A stretch of 64,000 bases of DNA, from contig QYAI01000008.1 of assembly GCA_003988855.1 (NCBI GenBank), positions 308,445 to 372,444 of the forward strand. The letters are read 5' to 3'. This DNA is from Arachnopeziza araneosa. Its lineage: Eukaryota; Ascomycota; Leotiomycetes; Helotiales; Arachnopezizaceae. Below are positions 1-12,237 of this stretch, piece by piece; position 1 is the stretch's first letter, and the number at the start of each line of letters is the position of its first letter. The translations under genes and the position numbers were made by a program. The notes beneath the pieces are model-generated. The model worked only from the letters and a program-made list of their open reading frames with translations, did no database searches and was not told where the DNA came from.

Positions 1-1
1 T

Positions 2-70
2 GCATGGATCGCAGGATTGATGGTTATTGCGATATTGATAGTCTTTGTTATGCCCAAGCTTAGATTCTAA
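2..70 (+). CDS. C-terminal tail of a membrane protein (partial)
   Basis: The first 69 bases read as one open frame of 22 residues ending in TAA. The peptide is strongly hydrophobic (Trp, Ile, Leu, Val, Phe, Met) for about 17 residues and closes with a short basic tail, PKLRF. This looks like the last transmembrane helix and cytosolic end of a protein whose body lies left of the window. The family cannot be told from so little. It could also be a chance frame. Confidence 0.4.
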   Translation, partial: AWIAGLMVIAILIVFVMPKLRF

Positions 71-740
71 GTTTCTATGGTTCGGTTATGTCCTGATGAG
101 ATGATGAGTAACGGCAATGGAACTGGGATGGATTATGCATGCGGCGTAAAGAAGGGAGGAACTATTTGTTCTTCGCTAGATACCATATTTCAATAGAGAT
201 ACCTGAATTCTTTAACTGATCTTATCACAGCCAGCTACAATATTTAAGTACTAGTTTATCGGACTATAGTCTGTAAGGAGGTAAAATTCAAGCCGTCGGA
301 TGAGACATCTCAACTCCCTTTGGGGTTGCGTGTTTGCCAAATACTTGAGCTGACATTTTTCTCGGAGTAGATCTGAGACCTTTTTACCAATGCACAGGGT
401 AAATTCCGAGGTGGATGTCGATCATTGAAAAGATAGTAAATAACTTGAGGTTCTAACTTATTTTTGGAATGAGTGCCAAAGGTATAACAGCTTAAATCGT
501 TGGCAACGAACAACTCCTAAGTCAACGCCGAGTAGTTTTGCCATTTTTGTAAAATATTTGTGCTTTGCATACACTAAAAAGCGTCACTGCTTTTCTCTCT
601 TCTCGAGATCCATCCGAATAGACCCCTTCTGTAGATTCCCAATCCCACTATCCATCCACCAGCTTATAATGAAGCATCACGATAAAAATTCTGTTGTTTT
701 GCCTAACCTTCTCTCGCCTTTCGACAAGTTCCTTACCTGA
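71..740. other. Intergenic, no gene seen
   Basis: This AT-rich stretch lies between the partial membrane protein and the 3' end of the BRCT-WGR gene. Only short frames without coding character are present. It probably holds the two 3' ends and their transcript terminators. Confidence 0.5.
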
Positions 741-2199
741 TTAGTTGTTATTGATTCCACTGAGATCAGCACCATAGTCAGCAATATTCGCCTCAAAGAC
801 GCTGGAGCGAATAGTTCCTTCTTCCGTCTCCTCATCGCTAGTCTCGGAATTCTCTTCATCATCACCAAAAAGCTCAATTTCGAGCGCCTCCTGCTCCTCC
901 TCCCATTCTCTAGCAGCCTGCTCTCTGTACTCCGGCCTCACATAGCCGTAAGGCAAGGACCCCGTAGCTTGACCCAGCTTCGGAGGTGTATAGCGGAATA
1001 CTCTATGCTCAACCTCCTGGTCACCGACTTTAAAGACGGTATCCATCATGGCGAATCCTTCAAGTCGATCATCCCACTCAATGCCTCCGGTCTTTTCCTT
1101 GAAAAATTTCTTGAACTCGATAAATGCGTTAAAAAAAATCATGGGACGTAGATGCTGTCGGAAGTAGGCGGCGGGTTTATGGTTGTGGTTATATTTGGCA
1201 CCGAACATGTAGGTCGAGGGCTTGGCGTGAGATTCGAAAAGCTGCGGATGGTTAGTCTGAATTGTTTACAAGTTGAAAAATGGAGAAGGAATGAATAAAG
1301 AGAAGGCACACTTGCATAGAGAGTGTATTTTTCGGTTTGGATAGGTCCACTAACGCTGACCCTAGTTAACTCAACTTTGTATAGGAAACCATCAGTGTCA
1401 AAGTAGATATGATGGAGTTCTGGTTCAGTTAGCATCTTAAAAAGTTGGTTAAACAGATTTGCGAAGAATAATGCATCATTGGCTGCCCGAGTGCCATTGG
1501 TTGATGGCGGATTGTTGTCAGAAAGTGATTGTTGGAGCAACTTACTAGAATCTGCCAGGTCCTTGCTTGCTTGGACACCAGCCTCGAACTCTTTTTTTGA
1601 GCCATCTCTCGCATATTTAGCCTCCTTAATACGCTTCATAGCTTCTTCTACAAGATAGTTGCCGGCAGGTTTCAATTTCTTGACATACTTCTCCTGTGGC
1701 ATGCCGAGAAGAGAATCAAAAATCCAATCAAGAACGACAATTTTGCATCGATCCATCCCAAGAGCTTTAGCCTTTTGGACTTGGGCAACAAGACATTAGC
1801 TTTGTGCCTTGAGGATAAGAATAACTTTGCGCAGAGTTGTGGAGAATAAGGGATATGAAAATTTGAAGCGGAAGAAATGAAAGGTTCACCTTGGGCGCTA
1901 TTGCTTTTGTATTCTTCGATAGAGCAAACAAGATGAGTAGAATCATCTTCGATTTCTTTGCAAAAGGTTCCTCCGTGAGCAGTGATCCAGCCGATGATCT
2001 GTTCATGAGAGGTCCTCTTAGTCTCATCGGGATGCTTGGAATCTGTAGGAGAAATAAAGGAGCCAGCCAAGGAGATACGAAGATTCTTAAAGATAGCTCT
2101 CATACGCGGCTCTTTCATTTTCTTCGGCTTGTCATAAGGAGTCTCAGGATAGCCTTTAGTTTTGGCGATGTAATGGGAACCATGGCGGATAGGAGGCAT
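741..2199 (-). CDS. BRCT-WGR domain protein lacking a PARP catalytic domain
   Basis: Three exons (2199-1890, 1779-1316, 1241-741) give 424 aa. The N-terminal half, about residues 31-155, reads as a BRCT fold, with a central GGTF and a late IVVLDWIFDSL helix typical of the last BRCT helix. From about residue 195 a WGR-like domain follows; its end reads FKKFFKEKTGG then WDDR, the usual WGR signature. The tail is very acidic. BRCT plus WGR is the N-terminal arrangement of fungal PARP, but the frame stops where the catalytic domain should begin. The role is therefore likely phosphopeptide or DNA-damage binding in the nucleus, not ADP-ribosylation. Intron 1 is GT-AG (110 nt). Intron 2 (1315-1242, 74 nt) only works with a GC donor, GCAAGT. 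The domain reading is from motif memory, not a search. Confidence 0.75.
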
Positions 2200-3379
2200 A
2201 GTGCAAGCGTTACTGTGTTATGTTATGATTAAAGAGTTGAAGTTGTAATGAATAGGAGTTGCAGCAGTAGAAGTTGCAAAATGCTGAGGTTGCAAATATT
2301 GGAGTTGCAACTACTTGAATTTATGGAGAGTCGGAGTTGTCAAAGTTTCAACGAAATCTGAACGTCTCAGGAGGTAATATCTTCAGAAAGGTGATCTTTT
2401 GAAATGAAGCTGACTCGTGAAAACAAGCTACCTTGCTGTGCGAGGTGAAGTTGAAAGTAGAAGCAAACCTCATAGGTATCTCGTGGCAAGATATTTAGTC
2501 CAGGGAAGTTATTCCTACAAGTAGAACTTAATTCTCGAAGAAAGGGTGAACTTGCGAGGATATCATTTTATCGCACAAGATGGGAGCTAGGAAGAATTCA
2601 CAAACAGATACTTACCGCTTAAGCCTGCATCTTTGCTGAGTTTTTGGAGATTAAGAAGACAAAATGTGGATAAAATAAGAAAAGAGGTTTTTTGTTTAGT
2701 TATTTGGACTTGATTTTCGATAGAACTGGAGCTTTTCGTTCATGAAGACGAGGCGAGCAAAATTCGTCTTCGACGAACGAAAAAATAAAAACCAAAATGT
2801 CAATACTTGTCCTAGACAAGCACTTGAAACTTAAAATGCGGAGCTCCTTGATACTTATCTTTTATTGTCGGGGGCTTTTATCGACTTTAGTAAGGTAAAG
2901 ATGCGGTATTTGAGCTTCGACTTTTATGATTTCCTGACGCTTTGGCGAAGACGAATTTTGACCGCCTCAAGAGCTTTTCATCGGTTTAATGAAATACGCT
3001 ACACACCCTTGATCATTCCATGATTCATGATTACTGCTCTGATACGTGAGAGGTACGTACAACTAAGTACCCCGAACAGAAATTCTTTTAGTATCATAGG
3101 ATTGAAACAAGAAACAACCACCCAATCGCCTCCTTTCGAGTCAAATCATTGCTAGATCTTTGATAAGGTTATGATAGGATATGATAGGATATGATAATGA
3201 ACAAAAGTTCAAGATCCGACGGAGTCTAAGGCTTCCCGATACTAAGCACTAGATACAGAGCTCTGGCCTTTTTTTTTGTCGTTGGATCTGAGGGCATGAT
3301 CCGCTCTTGCAAAACATTTCTGCTTCTACTCTAAACTCGCAGCAAAACAACATTAATACTTGTGTTGGTGGGTTTCCCG
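2200..3379. other. Intergenic: BRCT-WGR promoter and trpC 3' region
   Basis: No coding frame is convincing here. From about 2230 to 2350 the motif GTTGCA/AGTTG recurs irregularly just upstream of the BRCT-WGR start. A short 10-nt tandem repeat lies at 3171-3197. The last 100 bases are presumably the trpC 3' UTR. Confidence 0.5.
3171..3197. repeat. 10-nt tandem repeat, 2.7 copies
   Basis: The unit ATGATAGGAT occurs twice exactly and a third time in part, in the intergenic region downstream of trpC. Confidence 0.85.
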
Positions 3380-5737
3380 TCAGCGAACACTTCTAGCTGC
3401 CTTGATAAATTCCTTTATCTTTGTAGCACTCTTCGTGCCGTTCTCTTCTACGCCGCTGCTCACATCTACCCCGATAATTCTATCACTCGACGTCCCAGCA
3501 GCACGGACAGCATCTGCTACATTGTCTGGAGTCAGACCACCAGCAAGTAACACTCTTAATTCCTGGTCCCTGGAAAGAGCAGCTTTTACCATGCCCATAT
3601 CGAGCTGCTGGCCAGACCCCCCGAATATAGAGTCGAGCAGTGGGACTGTATGATAGCCTCGTCTTGCAAGACCTGGTTGGTCCGGTTTGAAGACTCGAAT
3701 GACTGGAACCGGTATCAAATTAGCCCATTCTAGAGGTTCATTGCCATGCAACTGAACAATATCAAGCTCGTACGCCTTTTGTAATTCTAAAATTTCTTCG
3801 AGGGGTTGGTTCTGGAAGACGCCGACGAGAAGAGGTCTGTGACTGGAGATATTAGATGCTGCATGAGCAAAATAATCCGACGCTCGACTTCCTACACGAT
3901 TAGAAACGACGTTTCCTGTACTGATATTCGTCTCATGTACAACTTTAGATATCGCGACAGCATCCTTGTAAGGAACATGTCTTGTTCTTCCAGGGACAAG
4001 TATCATGCCAATCAAGTCAGCACCTGCTTTAATAGCTTCAGTAGCGGTGTCGGCATTCTTGATGCCACAGATTTTTACTAGTAAAGATCCTGAGGAAGAT
4101 TTTGAGACTTGCTCCGAGGCGCCAAGAAGCTCTCCGATGAAACGCGTAGTGTCTTTCGCTCGCATCAGAGCTTCTCCCACAAGGACTGCGCCAACTCCGT
4201 TCTGTAGATACGCCTCAACATCTTTACTTTCTGAGATGCCACTTAGCGCACAGACAATAGTTTCTTTTGGCACTTGACTGAGTAGGCGACTAGTTGTATC
4301 GAGGTCAACTTCAAAATTGGTGAGGTTTCGATTATTGACACCAATTACCTTTGCTCCAAGTTTCACAGCAGTAGTCATCTCTCCGGCTGTGTTCACCTCA
4401 ACCAATGGCTCCATACCCAAGGACTGGGAGTAGTGATATAGTTGGCTAAGGGTGCTTTCATCAAGCATCTTCACGATGAGGAGTACCGTGTCAGCACCCG
4501 CAAGACGTGCTTCTAGAATTTGGTACTTATCAAACACAAATTCCTTCCGCAAAATAGCAGGACGATTAGGCATTCCCTCGAGAGCTTGTCGAACGGTTCG
4601 TAGGTCATCAATGCTTCCTTTGAACCACTCTGGCTCGGTCAAAACTGAGATGACACTTGCGCCTGCTAATGCATATGTTCTGGCTTGCGCCGGAGCCGAA
4701 GCTGAGAGGGATATAACTCCCTTTGAAGGCGAAGCTCGCTTGATTTCGGCCATCAAGGATAGGGAATAAGGCGACTGTCGCAACCGATCAACGAATGAGA
4801 TGAGTGGAGGCGCGATGTCGAGTCCATAAGAAGCTTGTAAGTCTGAAGGACGTTGGGATGGGATCTCTTTCTGAGCCGCTACAGCAGCTCTGCGATGCGC
4901 AAATATCTTCTCCAGAATATTTTGTTTCTTTTCGCCGTTGGAACCGTTGGAACCGTTTGAACCGTTTGACATTTGTTGGCCCTTTGATTCCTTTTGTAAT
5001 TTCTCACATTCAGTCCAAGTACCTCCCTGCATCTGTAAGAAGTTTTTGAAAATAACACGGCCTTTCTCCGTCAAAATACTCTCTGGATGGTATTGAACAC
5101 CCTCCACAACAAATTCCTTATGGCGCACACCCATTATAACACCCTTTCCGCCATCAGGTCCTATCGCAATATAGGAGGACACCTCAAGGCAATTTGGAAT
5201 TGTTAAGTGGGTGCCGGCGAGAGAGTGATATCGTGTGACGGGGAGATCTTGTGGAAGACCCTCATAAACCCCTTTGCCATCATGGCGTAGGGGTGAAGTC
5301 TTCCCATGCAATATCTCGCCAGCAAATCTGACCTCTCCGCCCCAAAGATCAATCATACATTGCCTGCAAGATCATTGTGAATACATTGTAAATAAAGATA
5401 TATTGCAGGTGACTCACTGGCCCATGCAAACACCAAGAATGGGTATTTTCCCTGCGAAATACTCTATAGCATCTCTGCTCATTCCGGAATCTGTTTGTGG
5501 ATGACCAGGGCCTGGGCTTATGACTAATTGAGTCGGAGAGAGCTCTATGAGCTGTGCGAGGGAAATCTCATCGTTGCGGAAGACTTGGACCTTTGCACCT
5601 TCGAGCACCAAGTATTGATAGACATTCCAAGTGAAGGAGTCGAAATTGTCAATTAAAACTACATTGGAAGCACTAGGGATAGGTGCAGCAGCCTCTGGCT
5701 GTTGAGGAGAATGGTCGACCAGATCGAGGATAGCCAT
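3380..5737 (-). CDS. trpC: Trifunctional tryptophan biosynthesis protein TrpC (GATase / IGPS / PRAI)
   Basis: Two exons (5737-5418, 5363-3380) joined across a 54-nt GT-AG intron give 767 aa, the usual size of the fungal fusion. Residues about 24-230 are the glutamine amidotransferase subunit of anthranilate synthase: GVCMGQQ with nucleophile Cys104, then YHPES with His199 and Glu201. A low-complexity NGS linker (about 239-250) follows. Residues about 255-505 are indole-3-glycerol phosphate synthase (EIKRASPSKG, LRKEF, GVNNRNL). About 520-767 is phosphoribosylanthranilate isomerase (VKICGIKN, LHGNE, LAGGLTPDNV, GVDVSSGVE). It supplies three steps of tryptophan synthesis with the TrpE partner, in the cytosol. 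I chose ATG 5737 because the following residues match fungal TrpC starts; an in-frame ATG at 5917 would add 60 unfamiliar residues. All catalytic residues look intact. Confidence 0.96.
4935..4970 (-). repeat. 9-nt tandem repeat coding the TrpC interdomain linker
   Basis: Four near-identical 9-base units (CCGTTGGAA, CCGTTTGAA and similar on the plus strand) encode an Asn-Gly-Ser repeat between the GATase and IGPS domains. Units differ by single bases. The 9-nt unit keeps the frame whatever the copy number. Confidence 0.85.
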
Positions 5738-5967
5738 CTTTGTTGGCAGAAAAATGCTGGAGGTAAACTGATAAGGCTGATAAATATCACTTAGTGGGTT
5801 GAAATTTGGCGAGGCTGTCAAAATACGGTGGCCGGGGTCGCGCTTTGGGCGATGGTGAACGCGACTTTCTTCGAAGCTCAAAATCCAAACCCGCTGTGCT
5901 TCTTGAGCTCTTCTCATGCTCCACGTAACACCTTACTACATTGTTTGGCTTGCTGGGCTGAGTCGCC
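5738..5967. promoter_or_regulatory. Divergent trpC / NUP188 promoter
   Basis: Only 230 bp separate the start codons of trpC (5737, minus) and NUP188 (5968, plus), so both promoters must share this stretch. A TGAGTCG at 5959-5965 differs by one base from the Gcn4/CpcA box TGAGTCA, which would suit amino-acid control of trpC. One mismatch in a short motif is weak evidence. Confidence 0.6.
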
Positions 5968-8900
5968 ATGACCACCACCCAAGAATCTCCATATTTTCCA
6001 TCTCTGGATAAGTGCCTCAATGGAGAGGTACTTCTTATGTAGGTTGCGCTGATCAACTCTCAGGAATTTCTTATACTAAATAAACAGCTCCTGGAAACTA
6101 GTTTTTTCTGCAGTCACCAATAGTAAAGTGCGTCAGGATGGCGGTGGAGCTGCTCTGCAGAATTTCATGACCTGCAATGAAGTACAACGACTTTTATCCC
6201 GGCCTTTCGAAGCCTTTACCGAACCATCGTCCCAGAGCAGAGCTCCCTTCGACACGAAGACTTCCGCGATCAACGTTACCCCCACCTCAGATACCAGATA
6301 TGACATTAAGGAGATCAAGGAAGATACACTATGGCTCAGCAAAATCGCCAAACTTGACGAAGTTACAGCGCTACGGGTAGTAATGGTAGAATGTCAATCA
6401 AGACCAACAGTTCAGTTGCTTAGTCCATTCTCAGAAGAAGAACTGGTGAATGTTCGAGGAGCAGCCAGTAATACCAAATACTCCAGCTCGTTACCGGTAT
6501 CTTTGCTCTCGCATGGGCCAGAGCCAGAAGAGATCCGAAAGGAGTTTGATAGTCCCAAAAGCCGGAAGCAACGTATCTTACATACATATTTGTCGGAGAG
6601 GAGACATCTTTGGAAGTGCTCCGAGCTCTTGCTTGAATCATTTGTTTTGGGGCAAGACGCATCACTAGAACAGCAGAGGGGAAGAAGACTTGCTGTTAGT
6701 AGACCGTGGATGGATGATATTGCGAATCAGATATTCCATAATATCCATGGTGGGTCCACGACAAAGGAATATCCCGAGACCGATGAAGAAGTGAAACGTA
6801 TGGAAGAAGGTTTCGCGAATCTCTTACTAACATGTGTTGAATATATTGGACGTAGTGCCAAGAATCTCGAAACTGGAAGTGGGTGGTCTGGAGAAGAAAG
6901 TTGGCGTGAGGATGTAGAACTGGATTGGACTCGGTCATATTTGGCAGAGACGATACATGGTATTGAGTATCTTTGGCATTTTATGGTTTATGCAATTGGT
7001 ACTCCATCATCTCAATTGGTGTTAGATTGGTGCCGGTTGCTACAGTCATTTAGTTTCTTCAATAATTTTGATTCAGTAAGACGACCCCTCCATTGTAGTT
7101 TAACATGCTAACGCCACTTTTAAAGGATGACGATTCTATTCTAGCGTTGTTCTTTGCCCTGCAGTCTGTCGCTTCGGTTGTTACAGCGTTGATGTTTAGT
7201 CGTGGTGAAAATCGCCTTACTCAACTAAACGAGGAGGAAAATGAACGCCAGATTTCTTCTCTAGTTGGTATTGATCAACCATTCGTTTTCAACCATCAGA
7301 CCCTGTCTGATATTCATACGATCGTGTTGCAAGCTGCAGACATAGGCTTTGCAATTGCGGGCCCTGCTATCCTTGCTTGGAGTATTCTCTTACAAACAAT
7401 TCAGATCATTGTTGAGAATGAGAATGACATTCGGGATCATGCAGAAGTTGCAGATCATTCTGTCGAAAACCGATACCAAAATCTTCTCGAACAGATTCAG
7501 GGAACTGTGGATGATGACGCTATTGACTTTCTTGCACGCCAAGCCGTCAACCAATGCCATGTATTCGACACAATTTCTGCTCTCTCGAGCCGATTTGGCA
7601 ATACTCAAAGTTCTTTCGTCTCGAGCCGTGTAGGCGGCCAGATGCGAGAGTGCCTTTTAGGTCTTATTAAGGGGACACTCGGTATTGGATATATTCCAGA
7701 GATTATTGAAGCCACCATTTCGATACTTGCTGGCGGAAAAGGCTACTGGGACATTGTAGATTCAGATCCTCTACTCGTTGATGATCCAGTATCGATGTTC
7801 CTTCAAGATGCGGATATGACTGCATCTCTACTGATGGCCGCGCAGAAACGGTATCCTTATGAATCACTACCGTTTCTTCAGCTTGTACGGGCGTTGGCAA
7901 CATCACCAAGCTGCTATAATGGTGTGGAATCAGAGTCAATATTGCATATTCTCAGTAATATGACTCATTTCACATACACATTACCAGGAGACTTCACAGA
8001 TTATGAAACAACTCAAGAAGAGGATAATAACAACAGCATCAGACTGACCCGGACTATCAACTTATTTGAGCCTCGTTCTAAGCTTCTCCAAAGCTCGGCG
8101 CAGCGAACTAACTCATTTGCCTTAATCAGAGCTGATGAGGATTTCTCTATCACTGCCGGTACTTATGGAAGAATTGTATCGGATTCGGGACCTAGAGTTG
8201 CGTTCTGGTTTCATGATTATTCCGCCTTGAAATACTTTGGAAAACTATTGGAGACATTCCTCAGAGCTAGCGATGAGGTTGATGGTACCACTGGCTTGCC
8301 AGTAGACCGTGACTCGGTCAGTGAGTTGATAGGTGTCTTGGCTACCATATTACTTAGTATTACTCGTTCATCATGCTTGGACCCGAATTGGCTTGACGCC
8401 ACTGCTCTTGTCCTGCAAAACGCTAGCTGTGGATTAAGTCGAAACCGGGATATTATAACCGTGGTGTTCGATATTTTTGAAGAAGAACTACAAACCCAAT
8501 CTATACCTTCCAACTCTACGACTTCACAGGACATCTTAGTTAGCTGCGTGCAATTTATGCACGCCGTTCTACCTTTGGCACCTGGCAGAGTATGGCCACT
8601 GATGTCTAGAAGTGTCCTCTTGGGAGTTGCTAGCGGTAACGGGAGACTCCATAGCATTGTGGAAGGTGAACTTTCACCTGGGCAGATACCTTTCCTCGTA
8701 TCATGCTGCCGCCTGTTCGAATCATTGGTCGATGAAGTTTCGACCAACGCTGCGAGAAGAAAAAACGGTGGTAAAGGCACTGCAAAATTTGACGGAGTGT
8801 CAGATATGGGATCTGGCATTCCTGATCAGGTTCTCACAAAGATCATTTTATCTTTCACAAGATGTTTCATCGACGGGCTGAACAATTCGTCGGTTTGGAG

Positions 8901-11711
8901 GCACATATCTTCCAATGAGCGTCGGTATATTGCCAGCATCATTGGAAGAACACTCGATAGGATTTTACATTGTTCTTATGGCGTAGATTCTTCGGTGATA
9001 GCGGAAGTGAACGCGTCTGCTGAGGAACTACAAGCCAGTCGATCGGGGGTAAAACAAGAAGCGGCACAGGACAAACGCCCTCTCATGGGCGCTCTCGTGC
9101 TCTCTGCGTCTCATATAGTGGACAATTTCCTGTCGGCATCTTCTGGGCTGGTCAGATTTCAACCTCTCTTATTGTCGTATTTCGATGGTTTGAACACACC
9201 GGGATGTACTGTGTATCGTAAAGAGTCCAGTCTTTGGAAAGAGCAGGTGGTTAGCCTCCTCGCCTTTTCGAAAACCTTGCTTCGGACAAGTACGATTCTC
9301 GGACGACCTTCTTCTCAGATTGAAAAGCAGCTGTTCAAAGCCTGTCCGATCCTCGCACGGTTGTATGCTGCTGACGATTCATACCGAAACCCGATCGTAT
9401 CGCTTCTTGAGGCCTTGGTGGTAGCTGCTGCGAGCAATACCTCTGAACCCCCATCTCTTCTCGGTTACCTTGGCCCACAGACAACCAAAAATCTCTTCAA
9501 TACTATATCCGATCTTGACAAGCCATTATCAAGGGTCCAAAATCTAACTAGTATTTGGCATTTCTCAGCCATGATCGTAAGCTGTAGGCAACAATGGGTG
9601 GCTAATTATCTGCTTACTGGGTCAACACTGGAAAATATTTTGAGGAAGCGCAAATCAGAGAAGGTATTGCCGTCTTCGGTGACACCTCTTCTTACTACCG
9701 CACTTGATACCTTGATCAAAATAAACGACGCCCCTAAGATGGAAACACTAGCAATACTTGAATTCATTGCCCTTGCTCAGAACTTTTGGCCCTGGACTGT
9801 ATGCGAAGACCCAAAGTATTCAAATTTTATAAAATCTATTCTAGATTATGCTGGCAACCTGAAACCTCCGCAACGAGTCGCCAGCCTCGAAGACCAGATC
9901 CATGCTTGCTACGAGCTAAGAATCGCTGCTTATATTGCTGAGATACTGGCTATGCATCTATTCCACTCCAGGCAAATGGGGATTCCTGTAGTACTGAAAG
10001 ATTTGCTGCCTAATCTATCATACTTCGAAAGATTCGCGGTTGGAGCTTCATATTACAATGCATCATTGCATGGATTGCTAAAACGCAACTTTGAAATGAG
10101 ATATGCAGGATGTATGATCGGCGATATCAAGCGCACAAAATTACAGGATCGAGAGTCTGGTGGCGAATACTTCTACGATTTATCACTAGCTGACAGAATG
10201 CTGAGCCTTGACCAAGCTTGGAAAGGGAGAAAAACTGGTGATGGCATGCGAGGAGAATTTTGGAGAGCTAACGTCAATCTGTCCCTTGTTGACGCTCAGA
10301 TTGTAGGTTCCTAGTTCTTTGGATGGATTCTGCTAACATTACCCAGGCGCTATTTCACAGTTGGAAATATTTGTTAATAGAACTAAGCAGCAGAACTTCG
10401 TCCGCGTCCGAGTTGCAGAAAATATTTACAAAAGTAGTAACCGACTGCCTTACTGCGGACGGACACGCACAACCCTCCGAAGAGATATTTTCGAGACTCG
10501 CACAAACAAGGGCTGATCTTGGCCTCACCCTCACACAACGATTAGTCAATGCCAAATCATCGATTCCAGAGATGAAAGGGCTTCTTGCTACTGTCTGGAA
10601 TACCATTCGTGTTCTCCGAGGCTCCTTTGAGAGACCTGTTCCCGATGATGATATTTTCTATCATAGATCACTCCTGAAGATCCTTTTCCTTGCGGTCCGA
10701 ATCCATGCAGAAGGGAATTCAGAAGGCGCAGATGACAAAATGAGAATGACAATAAGGGTCAAGCAATCAGCTGATGTCACTCCAATCATTCTTGATGTGT
10801 TGAGATATGTTGTTGCCAATGGTCTCCGAGAAATCGTAACGGTCATTCACGACTCACCATCGGATTCGTCCCCGGAGGATCTTGCTCTCTTGACAGGTAT
10901 CATGCAATCTTGCTTGCGTGTGTCTGGTATCGAATCTTGCCATTCGCAGATCGTTACTATCATGACAACCAATGAGACTGCTCGATTAGCACTGACCCTT
11001 TTCTCATGGTCTGAAAACCTTTCTATCAATGGCGATCCCATTTACGGCGAGCTTAGTATCATGTTCCTTGTGGAACTTTCTAGCATCCCTATGATGGCTG
11101 AGCAGCTTGCGATCGGAGGACTCCTCGGCAATCTGGCCGCCGCAAACATTGTTGCCTTTTTCCGCCGCAGTGGTGTTGGTGCTTTTGCTGTCAACGCTGG
11201 CTATCAGCGATGCTACAGCATTTGGGTGCGCGGAATCTTACCTCTGCTCTTAAATATTCTTGATTCTGTCCAGCAAGCAATTGCCTGCGATATTGCGCTC
11301 TTCCTGAATCAATTTCCAATTTTGCTAAAGCAATGTGAAGAGAGCCTTGATGCACCGCTTCTTAATCGTCTCCCTGATGCCGGCCCGAAGAAATACATCA
11401 CACTCACGATCTGCTCTGAAGTTCACTCCATGGCTTTACTAACGTACATCCTTAGTGGCTTCCGCGAAGCGTTGAGAGGTAGTGTTAACATTCCAGACGT
11501 GAAGTGGGATAGTGGCGGAGTACTAGAGAATGTGGAATTCTGGCTGGCAAGCAAGGCTATGCTGAGAGAGAGGATATTACCGATGGGGGAGAGGGAGACA
11601 CAAATGACAAAGAAGAACTTGGCTAGTGATGTGGTTACACGATTAGAGGAGAAGGTAGTAGTGGAATTGATGGGGATTCGAGATGTGATTAGCGGTGGAG
11701 ATAATTCATGA
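5968..11711 (+). CDS. NUP188: Nucleoporin Nup188
   Basis: Four exons (5968-6038, 6088-7075, 7126-10302, 10347-11711) give 1866 aa, close to the known fungal length. Exon phases are 2, 0, 0, and the introns are 44-50 nt with clear branch points. The short first exon restores the N-terminus expected for Nup188 (PYFPSLDKCL, then ISWKLVFSA across the splice). The protein is mostly alpha-solenoid without catalytic motifs. Near residues 690-730 an SH3-like insert is recognisable (TAGTYGRIVSDSGP, then FWFHDYSALKYFG), typical of Nup188. It is a large scaffold of the inner ring of the nuclear pore complex. The identification rests on these two regions and the overall size. The gene is divergent from trpC across a very short promoter. 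Confidence 0.92.
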
Positions 11712-12237
11712 TGTACTTTACAGGATACGGCATTCGAGGGCGTTCTTGGTGGAATCTGGGTAGAAAAATGCTGTGATTAAGAAAGTTAGATATCAAACGG
11801 CCCAGTTTTCTCGTCGTCGCTTAAGTTGGAAATAAATCTCTATCGAGCGTATAGAAATGATTTCTTATTGACTCTGATTTGAAACCACTTTCATTGTAGT
11901 CTGTCTGAAGGTCATAATCAAACCTAGATACAAGAATCGACCTCCGATGACCTCACACGACACATTACTCCCCGTTTTTGATTTTCATATCTCCCCTCAT
12001 CCACATCTATACTTTACTACTCAAACACTGCATCGCTTCTCCACCCAGATTTCCTACAGTCAAATACCCGCATACTCCAACTGTTATTTAAAGCAAAGGA
12101 AGACGTCTCCAGGGTATTCGATCTTTTGCAAAGAAGAAGTAATCATCAGTCATTGTGTAAGTCAAATATCAACACCCCAACGCCAAGCAAGGCAGGATTT
12201 TTATCCGTAACAACACGGTCGCTCCTTCAGAGCTGCG
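11712..12237. other. Convergent 3' intergenic region
   Basis: NUP188 and the RhoGAP gene end tail to tail here. A short open frame at 11947-12210 has no recognisable character and is probably chance. The stretch should contain both polyadenylation sites. Confidence 0.5.

Noticed and set aside
5738..5917. 60-residue N-terminal extension of TrpC from an in-frame ATG at 5917
   Set aside because: The extra residues do not resemble fungal TrpC starts and would leave only 50 bp to the NUP188 start. They are kept as leader.
6128..6178. NUP188 starting inside the present second exon with GTG or a later ATG
   Set aside because: An upstream exon at 5968-6038 with proper splice sites restores the expected Nup188 N-terminus.
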